From contig JAOXYB010020993.1 in assembly GCA_028565635.1 (NCBI GenBank), forward strand, positions 1 through 17,377: DNA of 17,377 nucleotides, given 5' to 3'. Positions 9,901 through 17,377 of this stretch are shown one piece after another. How positions within the stretch are numbered: position 1 is the stretch's first letter; each line of letters opens with the position of its first letter. Under the pieces are notes generated by a model. That model ran no database searches and had not been told where the DNA came from. It saw only the letters and a program-made list of their open reading frames with translations. Origin of the DNA: Phoronis ovalis (taxonomy: Eukaryota > Phoronida > Phoronidae). A program made the translations under genes and the position numbers.

Positions 9901-12900
9901 CAAATTTGAGAAAGTACAAACATTTTATGGATGTCTCAATAAAAAAGAAAGATGTAACACTTTATTGTCCGTTCACTTGTGGCCTAATAGTGGCTTTCTT
10001 ACATACAGTTGCTAATGATTTTCCTTAAACATGCTTAAATAACAGGTTTTTTAATAGCCTACACGCTTCCTACAAAACAACTATTAATTATGGTTTTGAG
10101 TAAGTGTGATTAGCCCTGCTTGAAAATCACGCGCGGCACACGTAAAATTTTATGTCAAGAAATGTGGTGGAGGTATACTTACTCTAAAAACAGCAAAAGA
10201 ACATTTAACGAATAACCAGTTTCCTTTACAAATTCGGTACTTTTGCATTAAAGATAATATAATGGAACTGTCTTGAGCAAGCGTAATCTTCAACTGAGGA
10301 TTAAAATGCATAGAGCCTGTAACGGTAAACAACATTCACTGTTATAAATTAATGATTTTATAATAAATAGCAGAGAATAGTAAACGATAATACAATCGGT
10401 TGTCACAATAATATATTTAATTTTCAGGAATTGGTGCCAAACTTCCAATTTTTCCTTTCTTCTTTTTTAACTTGTACTGTACAAGGTTCCTATAGATTGA
10501 ATAGCACTAAAAGCAGAAAGATATCACGTACGTTATGTAAGTTATGTGATGGCGCCGCGACAGTGATAGCGAGAGTGGTCTCTGTATCCTTTACCCTTTG
10601 CCTTTTATTATATTTACATTTAGTATTGATACTAACCAAACATAATTCCACCACCCGCATTGAAGCCCTTTCGCCATTGTCTGTGCGCGGTACTAATCCT
10701 CCAACACCTTTTATGCTGGACAAGCTTTTCTACGCTCCAAGAATCTGGGTCGAGGTGACAGAGTTCTAGGCTTGTAAATACCCTTAAGAAATCATCAAAT
10801 GCCATCCTAAAAAATATGCAAGGATACATAATTTTCTAATATTTATCATTGACTTTTATTTTCATACTTTAAAACAGTTTTTATAAAATTGTCACAAGCA
10901 ACCTTGGAACACAAATTGTGTAACATTATTATAGTCTAAATCTTCTTCAGAGCTGGTAATTTTTTTATTGGGGCGATTAACTGTTGAACAACATTTCAAT
11001 GTATCAGCACGACGGCTCATTTGTTGTCATTTCCATTCAGTGAAAAGTATTGCATAACAACTCTAATCAAAAACTGAATCATACTCGGGACTGCCTAGCT
11101 TCCAACGATTAAGACCTACAATCGCCTTTTATGGACCCCATTGATACGGACCCAATTGCCCGGGAGGGGGCAGTCAATATGAAATTGGGTACCCATGTTC
11201 CATGGCTTTTCAAAAAAAGCCCCTAACGAAGTGAAATTCTACAAAAAATACAACCTAAGGAAGCGAGTTTTTCTGAAAAAATGCGCTTCTAAGGAAGTGA
11301 CTTTTGGGAAAAAACACCCCTAACGAAGTGTCACACCTCCAAAAACTCACCCCTTTGCGTGATTTTAGCCAAAAAAACAGACCCTAAGCGCGTTACGCGC
11401 GTTACACGCCGGCGGTTCGAAAACATACCCTTTCAACAATTTAAAGGCAACTGTATAGATGATAGTCTTTTTCATAAACAAATAAAAATACAGTGTTTTT
11501 CACATGCAAGCAATCAACGTGCGGCCGAAAATATCTCCAAACGAGTGTGACATCCAAGATGACATGAAATAAACAGAACATATGAAAGTACTCTTCGTTT
11601 TTCATTTCTACTTCAACAGTGAAACAACTAATATTTTTCGCAAATATAATTTTAATTAAAATTATAAAATCTTACCAAAATTCCCCATCTTCCTTAATTT
11701 TAAATTCCATTAATTCTCTATCTTTAAGACTTAGAAGCTTCCATTTAGAGGATCTGCAAAATGTTAAAAATTTAGTTTTAAGAAAATTTGCACATGGCTC
11801 ATAAAATATCGATTCAATGTAATTTTAAATGTTAATATATGACCTAAGGAAATTCAGTGCCGTAAATTCTTGACAAAACGAACCCTTTCAAAATTCGAAT
11901 GCTTCCAGAATTTATGTAGAAGCATTCTTCTTAACTGCAAGGTGCTTTAAACAAAACTTACAAAAAAATATACGAGGACACGAAAATTCGTTACTGAAAT
12001 TTGATTCAAAATAAAAAAGCTGAATTTTTGTGCACTTGCAAAGTTTCTGAGATAAATCTTACTTATCACTCCAAGCTCCATTCCATTCCACGGCACCCCA
12101 AGGATTACGTAACCTAACCAGATCGACAGAACCTTGGTCAGTTTCTACAGTTGACGCAGCCGTGACGCTGTATGCATGTCCTGTTACTAAACCATTAGGA
12201 AGAACCTTTGATCTGCCACCAGTAATATCAGCCTAGTAAAAGCAATTATATAATTATTAGTACCAAATATTAGGAGTCTTGTTCACCGCCAGATAGTAAT
12301 AGAATGTAGCAATACATTTTTTGTGACGAACATATGAGTTAGTATGTAAACACATAATTATAACGTATGTCGGTCATAATGTTGTATAGTGCGTTAAAAA
12401 AAACTCGCAATCTCATTTTTTAAAAATTACATATTAAGACAGTCGTAAATTTACAAATATGAAACGCATAAATACCGAAATGGCAGCTCCCAAAAGAGTG
12501 GAGCGAGGAAGACATAATTTGATGTTATGTAAGACTCTCTTAGGATCCTTGCGAACGTTTATGGTGTCTGTTATACCACCGGTTAAATCTTGTAAACCCC
12601 AACTAATCAAGCCACCATCCATTCCTTCATAGGAGCCATATAATCTGGAAGGGGATATATACTGAAGGAAGATAGTCATATTTATTAAAACAATAATGAA
12701 GAAATTAAAATAAAATTTGGAAGCACGGAATTGGAACTTATTTTTAGAGGTACTTACTTAGCGTAAGCTTTTTCCATCAGCGCTGTCCAGAATTCATCTT
12801 CCTCTGAACTGTGCAAATAGATTAGTTTTCCTAAAATAACATATGTATGTCAATAAAAGCCGAGGCTCTTTGTGGTGTCCAAAGTTCCCTACTAAACTAG

Positions 12901-14425
12901 CGAACACACAAATAGATGTACATCCTAACAGCGAGTATAATAATCTGAAATGCTGGCATTTTTTAAAGATTTTAGTTGATAGTGCTTCGTTTTTGATCAA
13001 TATTTTATTTATTGTTGCTATTACATGAAAAGGGCATTGCGATTCATATCATTCATTCCTAACCTGCAACTGGAACCATAAGGACGTTGAAGGGCAACCG
13101 GGAGGGCAACATCAACCTGGCTTCCCTCCAACCATTCTAAGGTAATAATAATACTTTGAATGAATTTAATGGTGAAATATTATTATGATATCGAAAAACG
13201 CACCTTTGTACGTAGGTAGTCTATCATCCACGCACACATCGATCCATTTGCCATACCTCCAAAATCGAAAATGAAAAATTCCTGCGTAATCTGTATCAAA
13301 TGTTTGTCCGTCAGGAATACATCTTTCTAATAAAGTTGGCGCCATGGTTAGACACGAAATGCTTGCTAAAAGCCAGCAATCCCCAAGTAACCCTTGAACT
13401 ACGTCAAACCTTAGACTGCCATTGTGGAAGAATTTTGGCATTGGGGTGATTTCCTGAAATAAAAGTTGCATTGTGTTTTAAAAATTTCCCGTTTTTAACC
13501 TTGTAAAACGTTAATTGCGCTTAAGGCACAAACACGATCATCTGTATACTACGTGTACTGGTGTAGTAGTGTAATATCAGACTTATTTCGAAGTTCCATG
13601 AAATATCATTACTTCTATACAGTACGTCTTAAAATAAAACAAATAATAATCATAGCGACATTCTTATAAAGACAAAAAAATTACTTACGAAAGGTCGTTT
13701 CCATACTATTGGATAAACTTCCGGTTTTGTTTTGAAGTATAGGGACTCGTTATTAGCCGGGAAATCTGAATCTTCAAACAAAATTCCCCTGTGCAGAAAA
13801 AACGCAAAATTAAGTAACTATAATCGCTTCATCTGAACAGTTATTTTGCATAATATCGATATCATACAAATCCAAAAAACAATCAAGTAAAAAAACTTCA
13901 CAGAAATAATATTATTATCAAGATATGAACTGGTTTGAAGAAACTAAAAATTACAGTTTTTACATACTTGCTCAGACAATTTTCTTTAAATTCTCCATAC
14001 TTTGATTCGGGCGGCTTTGTGTTCTTCATTACTTCGCACCAGTTGCTGGTATGGAAAGACCGATTTACAGACCTCGGAACATTTTGTCGACTCAATTCCG
14101 TTGTAGCTGTGGAAGAAGGTAAATCAGTCCCTGAAGAACTGTTGTAAATTTCATCGCGTACCTTCATTTCATTCGTTTCCATGTTTAAATAATTCGACGT
14201 TGTCGTCGGTACGAGTAATTCCGAATTATTTTCATTTTCGTTATTTACTGAGCTCCGTTCACTCTTGTCGGATCTAATAGAAGCAGTGACAGCAGGCTGT
14301 TGGTCACCCGCTTGGTCATCTATAATTGTTTGTGATTTCTTCGATAATGCTGATGCAGAAAGAATACTAGACTTGCCTTTAGATATGTTGACGTGATTCT
14401 TTTCTTTAGCACTTTTCAAAGACAT
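6970..14425 (-). CDS. Calpain-type cysteine protease, 17 coding exons, 813 aa
   Basis: Calpains are cytoplasmic calcium-dependent cysteine proteases that cut partner proteins at limited sites. The reconstructed exons are 14425-13968, 13788-13689, 13453-13204, 12830-12758, 12644-12476, 12232-12063, 11753-11676, 10806-10637, 10316-10183, 9774-9523, 9110-9039, 8854-8752, 8559-8504, 8278-8210, 7923-7842, 7379-7204 and 6999-6970; they total 2442 bases with consistent phases and GT/AG ends. Residues 1-150 are a low-complexity extension. The protease core (about 160-450) has Cys212 (GDCWLLAS), His369 (GHAYSVT) and Asn393 (RNPWG), spaced 157 and 24 residues apart exactly as in human calpain-1. A beta-sandwich domain (about 450-620) and a penta-EF-hand domain (about 625-813) follow. 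The layout is that of a classical calpain, but the EF-hand loops are degenerate and the acidic loop of the beta-sandwich is missing. The subtype cannot be named. The start ATG directly follows a splice acceptor, so at least one exon lies upstream. Confidence 0.96.
7204..7379 (-). CDS. Calpain coding exon 16: EF-hands 4 and 5
   Basis: Encodes residues 747-804. [19 protein letters not shown] then [13 protein letters not shown] matches the family F.+...L...I..RY.......DFDNF..CLV+L block. [17 protein letters not shown] occupies the EF-hand 5 loop with Asn in place of acids. Acceptor tttctttag, donor AAG|GTATGA. Confidence 0.94.
7842..7923 (-). CDS. Calpain coding exon 15: EF-hand 3
   Basis: Encodes residues 719-745: DVFSELQF, then [14 protein letters not shown], equal to the family F+..D.D.SG.M.AYE+R.A...AG. 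The loop is one residue longer than usual, has no acid at its start, and has Arg737 at position 12. Acceptor ttcaatttag (also copied in tandem just upstream in the intron), donor GCAG|GTAATA. Confidence 0.93.
7915..8050. repeat. Tandem repeat of 40-41 bp duplicating the exon 15 splice acceptor
   Basis: On the plus strand ATCCTAAATTGAAGAAAATA recurs at 7921, 7962 and 8002 (with changes), and a partial fourth begins at 8043. On the minus strand each full copy reads TTCAATTTAG|GATGTATTT, i.e. the exon 15 acceptor and its first nine bases. The copy next to exon 15 is the functional one in the predicted gene. Confidence 0.85.
8210..8278 (-). CDS. Calpain coding exon 14 (69 bases): degenerate EF-hand 2
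   Basis: Encodes residues 696-718 ([16 protein letters not shown] then LYFKFWR). From Cys687 to Trp711 it aligns gap-free with the 25-residue CRSMV..MD.DG.GKL...EF..LW block. The loop acids are mostly gone: Ser at position 1, Thr at 5, Gln at 12. Acceptor tgcattcag, donor CGG|GTAATT. Confidence 0.86.
8504..8559 (-). CDS. Calpain coding exon 13 (56 bases): EF-hand 2 entry helix
   Basis: Encodes residues 678-695, [18 protein letters not shown]. It aligns without gaps to the family GFS.E.CRSMV.LMD helix. Only the donor AGT|GTATCC keeps the frame with the next exon; a competing donor two bases earlier (A|GTGTAT) would shift it. Acceptor attttgcag. Confidence 0.85.
8752..8854 (-). CDS. Calpain coding exon 12: EF-hand 1
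   Basis: Encodes residues 643-676. [18 protein letters not shown] fits the loop and exit helix of calpain EF-hand 1 (..ME+S..EL+.ILN+). The following [12 protein letters not shown] is variable linker with a CPC cysteine pair. Acceptor gtattgcag, donor GACG|GTAAAA. Confidence 0.88.
9039..9110 (-). CDS. Calpain coding exon 11: first EF-hand helix
   Basis: Encodes residues 619-642, [20 protein letters not shown] then ANPK, which fits the helix before EF-hand 1 (..I...F+.LF..LAG). Phase 0 at both ends; acceptor tttatttcag, donor AAA|GTATGT. Confidence 0.9.
9523..9774 (-). CDS. Calpain coding exon 10: beta-sandwich domain
   Basis: Encodes residues 535-618 in phase 0 at both ends. [21 protein letters not shown] then FRIFTE matches the family L.PGEYVIVPST..P..E..F.LR.FSE block. 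The protein C-terminal to this ([13 protein letters not shown]) is the linker to the EF-hand domain. Acceptor gatttttaag, donor CCC|GTGAGT. Confidence 0.95.
10183..10316 (-). CDS. Calpain coding exon 9: beta-sandwich domain
   Basis: Encodes residues 491-534. [13 protein letters not shown] is followed at once by [11 protein letters not shown]. Conventional calpains carry an acidic loop of about a dozen residues between these two blocks; here it is absent. Ends CSFAVFR, matching the family GFA+Y. strand. Acceptor ccgttacag, donor AGA|GTAAGT. Confidence 0.94.
10637..10806 (-). CDS. Calpain coding exon 8: end of PC2 and start of beta-sandwich
   Basis: Encodes residues 434-489: [23 protein letters not shown], the conserved end of the protease core, then [19 protein letters not shown], equal to the family W....G.W+.G.TAGG that opens the beta-sandwich domain. 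Acceptor ttttttag, donor TTTG|GTTAGT. Confidence 0.96.
11206..11393. repeat. Degenerate 31-bp minisatellite in calpain intron 7
   Basis: Six units ending near 11234, 11266, 11300, 11331, 11362 and 11393 (steps 32, 34, 31, 31, 31). Each has an A-run followed by a variant of CCCTAACGAAGTGA. The last unit runs into a GCGCGTTACGCGCGTTACAC stretch. The largest intron of the gene (869 bases) owes part of its length to this block. Confidence 0.7.
11676..11753 (-). CDS. Calpain coding exon 7 (78 bases)
   Basis: A small exon for residues 408-432, [17 protein letters not shown] then KEDGEFW. It was identified by phase and by the family pattern SSEW..+...+.+L...++DGEFWM. Asp429 and Glu431 complete the second core calcium site. 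Acceptor attttgcag, donor TTTTG|GTAAGA; Trp433 is split between this exon and the next. Confidence 0.94.
12063..12232 (-). CDS. Calpain coding exon 6: catalytic His and Asn
   Basis: Encodes residues 351-406. [11 protein letters not shown] gives His369, and [18 protein letters not shown] gives Asn393 and the gating Trp395. Glu399 and Asp406 fall at second-core-calcium ligands (Glu302 and Asp309 of human calpain-1, from memory). Acceptor cttttactag, donor GATAA|GTAAGA. Confidence 0.97.
12476..12644 (-). CDS. Calpain coding exon 5: PC1-PC2 region
   Basis: Encodes residues 295-350. [20 protein letters not shown] and TGGITDTI match the family blocks K..GSYEAL.GG and DFTGG.TE. It ends STLLGAAIS, where most calpains have LLGCSI. 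Acceptor ccccttccag, donor TCG|GTATTT, phase 0. Confidence 0.96.
12758..12830 (-). CDS. Calpain coding exon 4
   Basis: A 73-base exon for residues 271-293 ([18 protein letters not shown]), the nearly invariant EFW.AL.EKAYAK block of PC1. Glu282 aligns with Glu185 of human calpain-1, a ligand of the first core calcium. Acceptor gttattttag, donor CTAA|GTAAGT, entering in phase 1 and leaving in phase 2. An unrelated 73-base exon-like segment with the same phases lies in the preceding intron. Confidence 0.96.
13204..13453 (-). CDS. Calpain coding exon 3: catalytic cysteine
   Basis: Encodes residues 187-269. It contains the nucleophile motif [12 protein letters not shown] with Cys212, the oxyanion-hole Gln206 and the PC1 motif [15 protein letters not shown]. 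Gly198 and Asp203 fall at the positions that bind the first core calcium in human calpain-1 (Gly101 and Asp106, numbering from memory). It ends VDDRLPTYK with donor AAAG|GTGCGT. Confidence 0.97.
13689..13788 (-). CDS. Calpain coding exon 2: start of protease core
   Basis: Encodes residues 154-186, [16 protein letters not shown] followed by an aromatic stretch ending VWKRPF. This is the family's G.LFEDP.FP....SL and W+RP region at the entrance to subdomain PC1. Acceptor ttctgcacag, donor TTC|GTAAGT, phase 0. The join to exon 1 makes Lys153 from AA+G. Confidence 0.95.
13968..14425 (-). CDS. Calpain coding exon 1: N-terminal extension
   Basis: Encodes residues 1-152 plus two bases of codon 153. 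The first ~120 residues are rich in Ser, Thr, Asn, Glu and Lys with no domain I recognise and look disordered. The end ([11 protein letters not shown]) matches the start of the calpain core, where families carry Y..L+.ECL..G.LF. The donor is AA|GTATGT. The ATG at 14425 directly follows tttttacag, with an in-frame TAA 12 bases upstream in the unspliced DNA, so this is an internal exon whose ATG is the first start available here. Conventional calpains have their catalytic Cys near residue 105-115; here it is 212, so the extension adds about 100 residues. Confidence 0.88.
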
Positions 14426-16499
14426 CTGTAAAAATTATCAGAATGAACTAAAACTACAATAATATTTTACCGTGTTTATTCAAACTGGATAAGACACGCC
14501 GCTGAATAAGAAACATTCGCAAATGAGGGATGCATTCGCATATACAAAGTAGCTAAAAAATATATATTTCGTACAATAACATCTTTTGTTACAGTTGATG
14601 TTATAACTGTGGCAATGTTTTTCATCGATCTCAAATATATTGTTTTTGTTAATACAGTAGCGTACATGAGAATTATTTATAACCTATTAATCTATCATTT
14701 ATTCAATAAGCGTATCATTCGTCGCGATCTATTGCTATTATCGGTTATAAGCACACACACATATGGCTGAATAGGTCAGGACTCAAATGGTATATAATCT
14801 TACAGTCTGGATATTCCTTATTCCTGGATACAGGATGCCATCATGGTATCATGCGGCTTGTATACAGTCATGATCCCCAATTACACTTTAAAACATTTTT
14901 AAATTGAAGTTTTTCCACTATTTTTAGTTTTATTTAATACACATTAACATAAAAAATGTACGTAGTCGAGCGAGAGTCGTATGGACATAAAGAGAGTCTA
15001 AACGTCATTCCTGGATTTAATCTCCCCATGCATTATTAACAATCTTTCCCCTGAAAACGTGTCTGGTTAAATAACATTTTCAATAAAAACTATGCAAAAT
15101 AGTAAAAATTCTCTGCAAATGACCTCAGTTCTGTACTAATCTGAAACGAAAACTGTCATGAATTAACTTCGTACCTTTAATATTTCTGACACATCCTGGA
15201 GTTTTGATGTAATATCATGAAAGGTATACTTCAGACTCAGAAAATTACCGGGTGATTGCCCTAACGAACTTGAAGATCTTTGTAATATTTACTAGAAAAC
15301 AGATTTCAATAACAATAACTTGTCATAATCACTTGTAAACACATCAAATACATCAATCTGTCTGGTTAACCGACCGTCACACTCAAATGGACACGTACGT
15401 ATGTATGTTTACCGTAAACAGGTTTGAAAAGGTTCAAATCTGCCCGAGTTAATCCAGGTGCAATAACTATCAAAATCAATATTGCCTATCCAAATAAGGG
15501 GTCCGAATTGAAGTTATGATGTTACTTTTATCCGAAAATGCAATCGGCAAGTTTCCATAACCATTCCCAGGTAACCATTCAATAGGCCTTTCAATGACTG
15601 TTAATTCGGTTAATTATATAATAAGTTATTAGTCCCAGGTTTAATTTAAACCTTAAGGTCACGGTGTTTTCCTGCAACCTTAACTAGGCGAAAAGATTAC
15701 GTAAGTGACATACTTAGCCTTTTTTTTATTCACATTCACTTAATAATAAAGTAGGTTTAAATGTACATTTTATATTCTTTCACGTGAAAATATTTCCGAA
15801 AATATTTAACAGGCTGTTCCTTATAGTACCTTTTCCCGTTTTCACACATGATTAATGATTTATACTGCAATTAAACGCTTGACATGTAACAAATAATGGT
15901 TTGAAAGATGTATAGATTTCCCTGTAGAGGAAAATATCGTTTACTGAGAAAATTATTTACAGGTTAATAACACTATGTACAATAAAAATAAAAACCGGTT
16001 TGCTACAAGGCACTTTCGTGACATCATGTTGCCTCTGATTAATATGGCTTGCAATGATTAACATCAATGTATTAAATAAGGCTGTTATAAATAGAATAAA
16101 CTTACAAGCTGACAATATTATTCCCGCCGTCCGAATCAAGGATGAACGGGAGTATTCTCATATAAGTAGTAGTAGTAAGTTTATACTTTTTGCTTTAATA
16201 TCCGTCCAAAAATAATAATGCAAATATAAATAGTAAATCAATATTTCTCATATAAACCAGAATGGAATATGTTAGTTAAAATTGAATGAAACTATATTTG
16301 TATGATAAACAACATATAATTTTATATGAAGACGTCTTGTACCGTTTCAGCAAATAAAGTGCATTCATGCAACTAATGTTGTTTTATTGAAGGCGAAAGG
16401 AGGAAAAAAATTGAACGCTTTTTAAGATTTATACTAGTCGGCTCTGCAATTATAGACAACTGATCAGAAATAAATATCAAATAATTCAAAAATATTGTC
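14426..16499. other. Upstream span of the calpain gene
   Basis: No certain gene. The splice acceptor directly before the calpain ATG requires an upstream exon on the minus strand; candidates are 15175-15288 and 16106-16161. No promoter can be assigned. Confidence 0.4.
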
Positions 16500-16501
16500 T
16501 A

Positions 16502-16597
16502 AATACAGAAACGTATTGTTACCAACGAAAGAAAGTTTTTATCTCGTGTAGTCGAGATAACTTTTTTTCTTTGTTGGCAACAATACGCTTCCGTATT
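16502..16597. mobile_element. Small TA-flanked hairpin element, 96 bp
   Basis: Left arm AATACAGAAACGTATTGTTA and on to ATCTCG at 16546; right arm CGAGAT at 16553 to CGTATT. About 45-base arms with few mismatches around a 6-base loop. TA is present on both borders (16500-16501 and 16598-16599). Looks like a minimal MITE or its remnant; no coding capacity. Confidence 0.6.
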
Positions 16598-16608
16598 TAA
16601 CAACTGAT

Positions 16609-16926
16609 GTCAGTCTAGTTTTGCTTCGATACAGCCATATACTTCTGGATTGGATTCTGTTTCTAACAGGATGCTGGCTTGGGTTAATTGTCAAATGAAA
16701 CTTCTGCCGCCACAGTAAAATTTGTTTACGTTTAACAATTTTTGTTACACAGATCCTTTAATAACTGTGTCAAAACTAGTCATCAATGGAGTCCCCGTCT
16801 AGTGAGTTTTACGATCTCACGCCAAAGCGATGTTTGCTAAAATGTTTTATGGCAACTCGTAACAGGCAATTATTACATTTTATAATAAACTAAAATTTTA
16901 GGTTATTGGTATTAAACGACGATTTA
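16609..16926. other. Noncoding span between the hairpin and the right-hand MITE
   Basis: I see no gene, RNA or repeat here. Confidence 0.35.
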
Positions 16927-16935
16927 CCTGAACAT

Positions 16936-17245
16936 TAGACTTGCAGAAGTCTAAAATTATTTTTTTTGATACTGATATTTTTTTTTGATAATGTTAATAA
17001 TCTTATGTTTCATAATCATTAAAACATGAATTTTATTTATTACTTTACATTTTGAAGTTTGAATTTTTTTATCAAATCATTTTGAGGCCATATCTATAAA
17101 CAGGGGTATCTATAAACACTGAAAATATGATATTCTATGTTGTATAAAAATTTTCTCCAGCTAACAACTGAAAATATGATATTTTGTGTCGTGAAAATAA
17201 AATATTAAAACAAAATATTTGGCCAGGCAGACTTGAGCCAGTCTA
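16936..17245. mobile_element. 310-bp MITE of the same family, 9-bp target duplication
   Basis: Left end TAGACTTGCAGAAGTCT; right end, read inverted, TAGACTGGCTCAAGTCT: 14 of 17 match, and both resemble the ends of the element at 1985-2279. Flanked by a perfect CCTGAACAT at 16927-16935 and 17246-17254. The interior is AT-rich, not a foldback, and holds an internal direct repeat (CTGAAAATATGATATT near 17120 and 17167). No coding sequence. Confidence 0.8.
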
Positions 17246-17377
17246 CCTGAACATAGGCAAATACGGTATTCACTGTTTTACCCATTAATCATTATTACAA
17301 GTAATATTGGCATAAGGATACAATTAATTTTCCCATCCACCTCAATAGTAACATTTTGCCTTCTAGTAAATAGACTA

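Noticed and set aside
11359-11550. Plus-strand basic open frame (VTRVTRRRF)
   Set aside because: The basic run is the translation of the GCGCGTTACGCGCG repeat end; it lies in a calpain intron.
15957-16139. Minus-strand hydrophobic open frame
   Set aside because: Starts from a non-ATG codon and reads through a consensus donor; more likely intron after the candidate exon at 16106-16161.

Overview
This is animal nuclear DNA: AT-rich (roughly two thirds A+T by eye), with intron-split genes on the minus strand, canonical GT/AG junctions, and many short inverted-repeat elements between and inside genes. A marine invertebrate, perhaps a lophotrochozoan such as a mollusc, is a guess from gene style and repeat load; nothing in the window fixes the species.

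The main gene is a calpain cysteine protease on the minus strand. I reconstructed it by hand as 17 coding exons from 14425 down to 6970. All phases agree, giving an 813-residue protein and a stop. It has a long Ser/Thr/Asn-rich N-terminus, a complete protease core (Cys212, His369, Asn393, with the same spacing as human calpain-1), a calpain beta-sandwich (C2-like) domain without the usual acidic loop, and a penta-EF-hand domain whose calcium loops have lost nearly all acidic ligands. The protease-core calcium ligands are kept, so calcium control seems to have moved to the core. An AATAAA signal lies about 145 bases past the stop.

Downstream on the same strand, 2901-3074 is the first coding exon of a CLCA-type (calcium-activated chloride channel regulator) gene: a signal peptide followed by the family's N-terminal motif, ending at a good donor site. 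The remaining exons are probably left of the window.

Repeats: 1985-2279 (a 295-bp foldback) and 16936-17245 (310 bp) are two members of one short transposon family, sharing ends TAGACT.GC..AAGTC and each flanked by a perfect 9-bp target duplication. 3961-4225 is a TA-flanked element with perfect inverted ends of about 57 bp enclosing nine copies of a self-palindromic unit of about 21 bp. 16502-16597 is a small TA-flanked hairpin. Intron 7 holds a degenerate minisatellite of about 31 bp, and intron 14 holds tandem copies of its own 3' splice site.

Right of 14425 no gene is certain, but the start codon sits directly after a splice acceptor, so exons of this gene lie upstream; one candidate is at 15175-15288. 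The remaining spans are AT-rich noncoding DNA.
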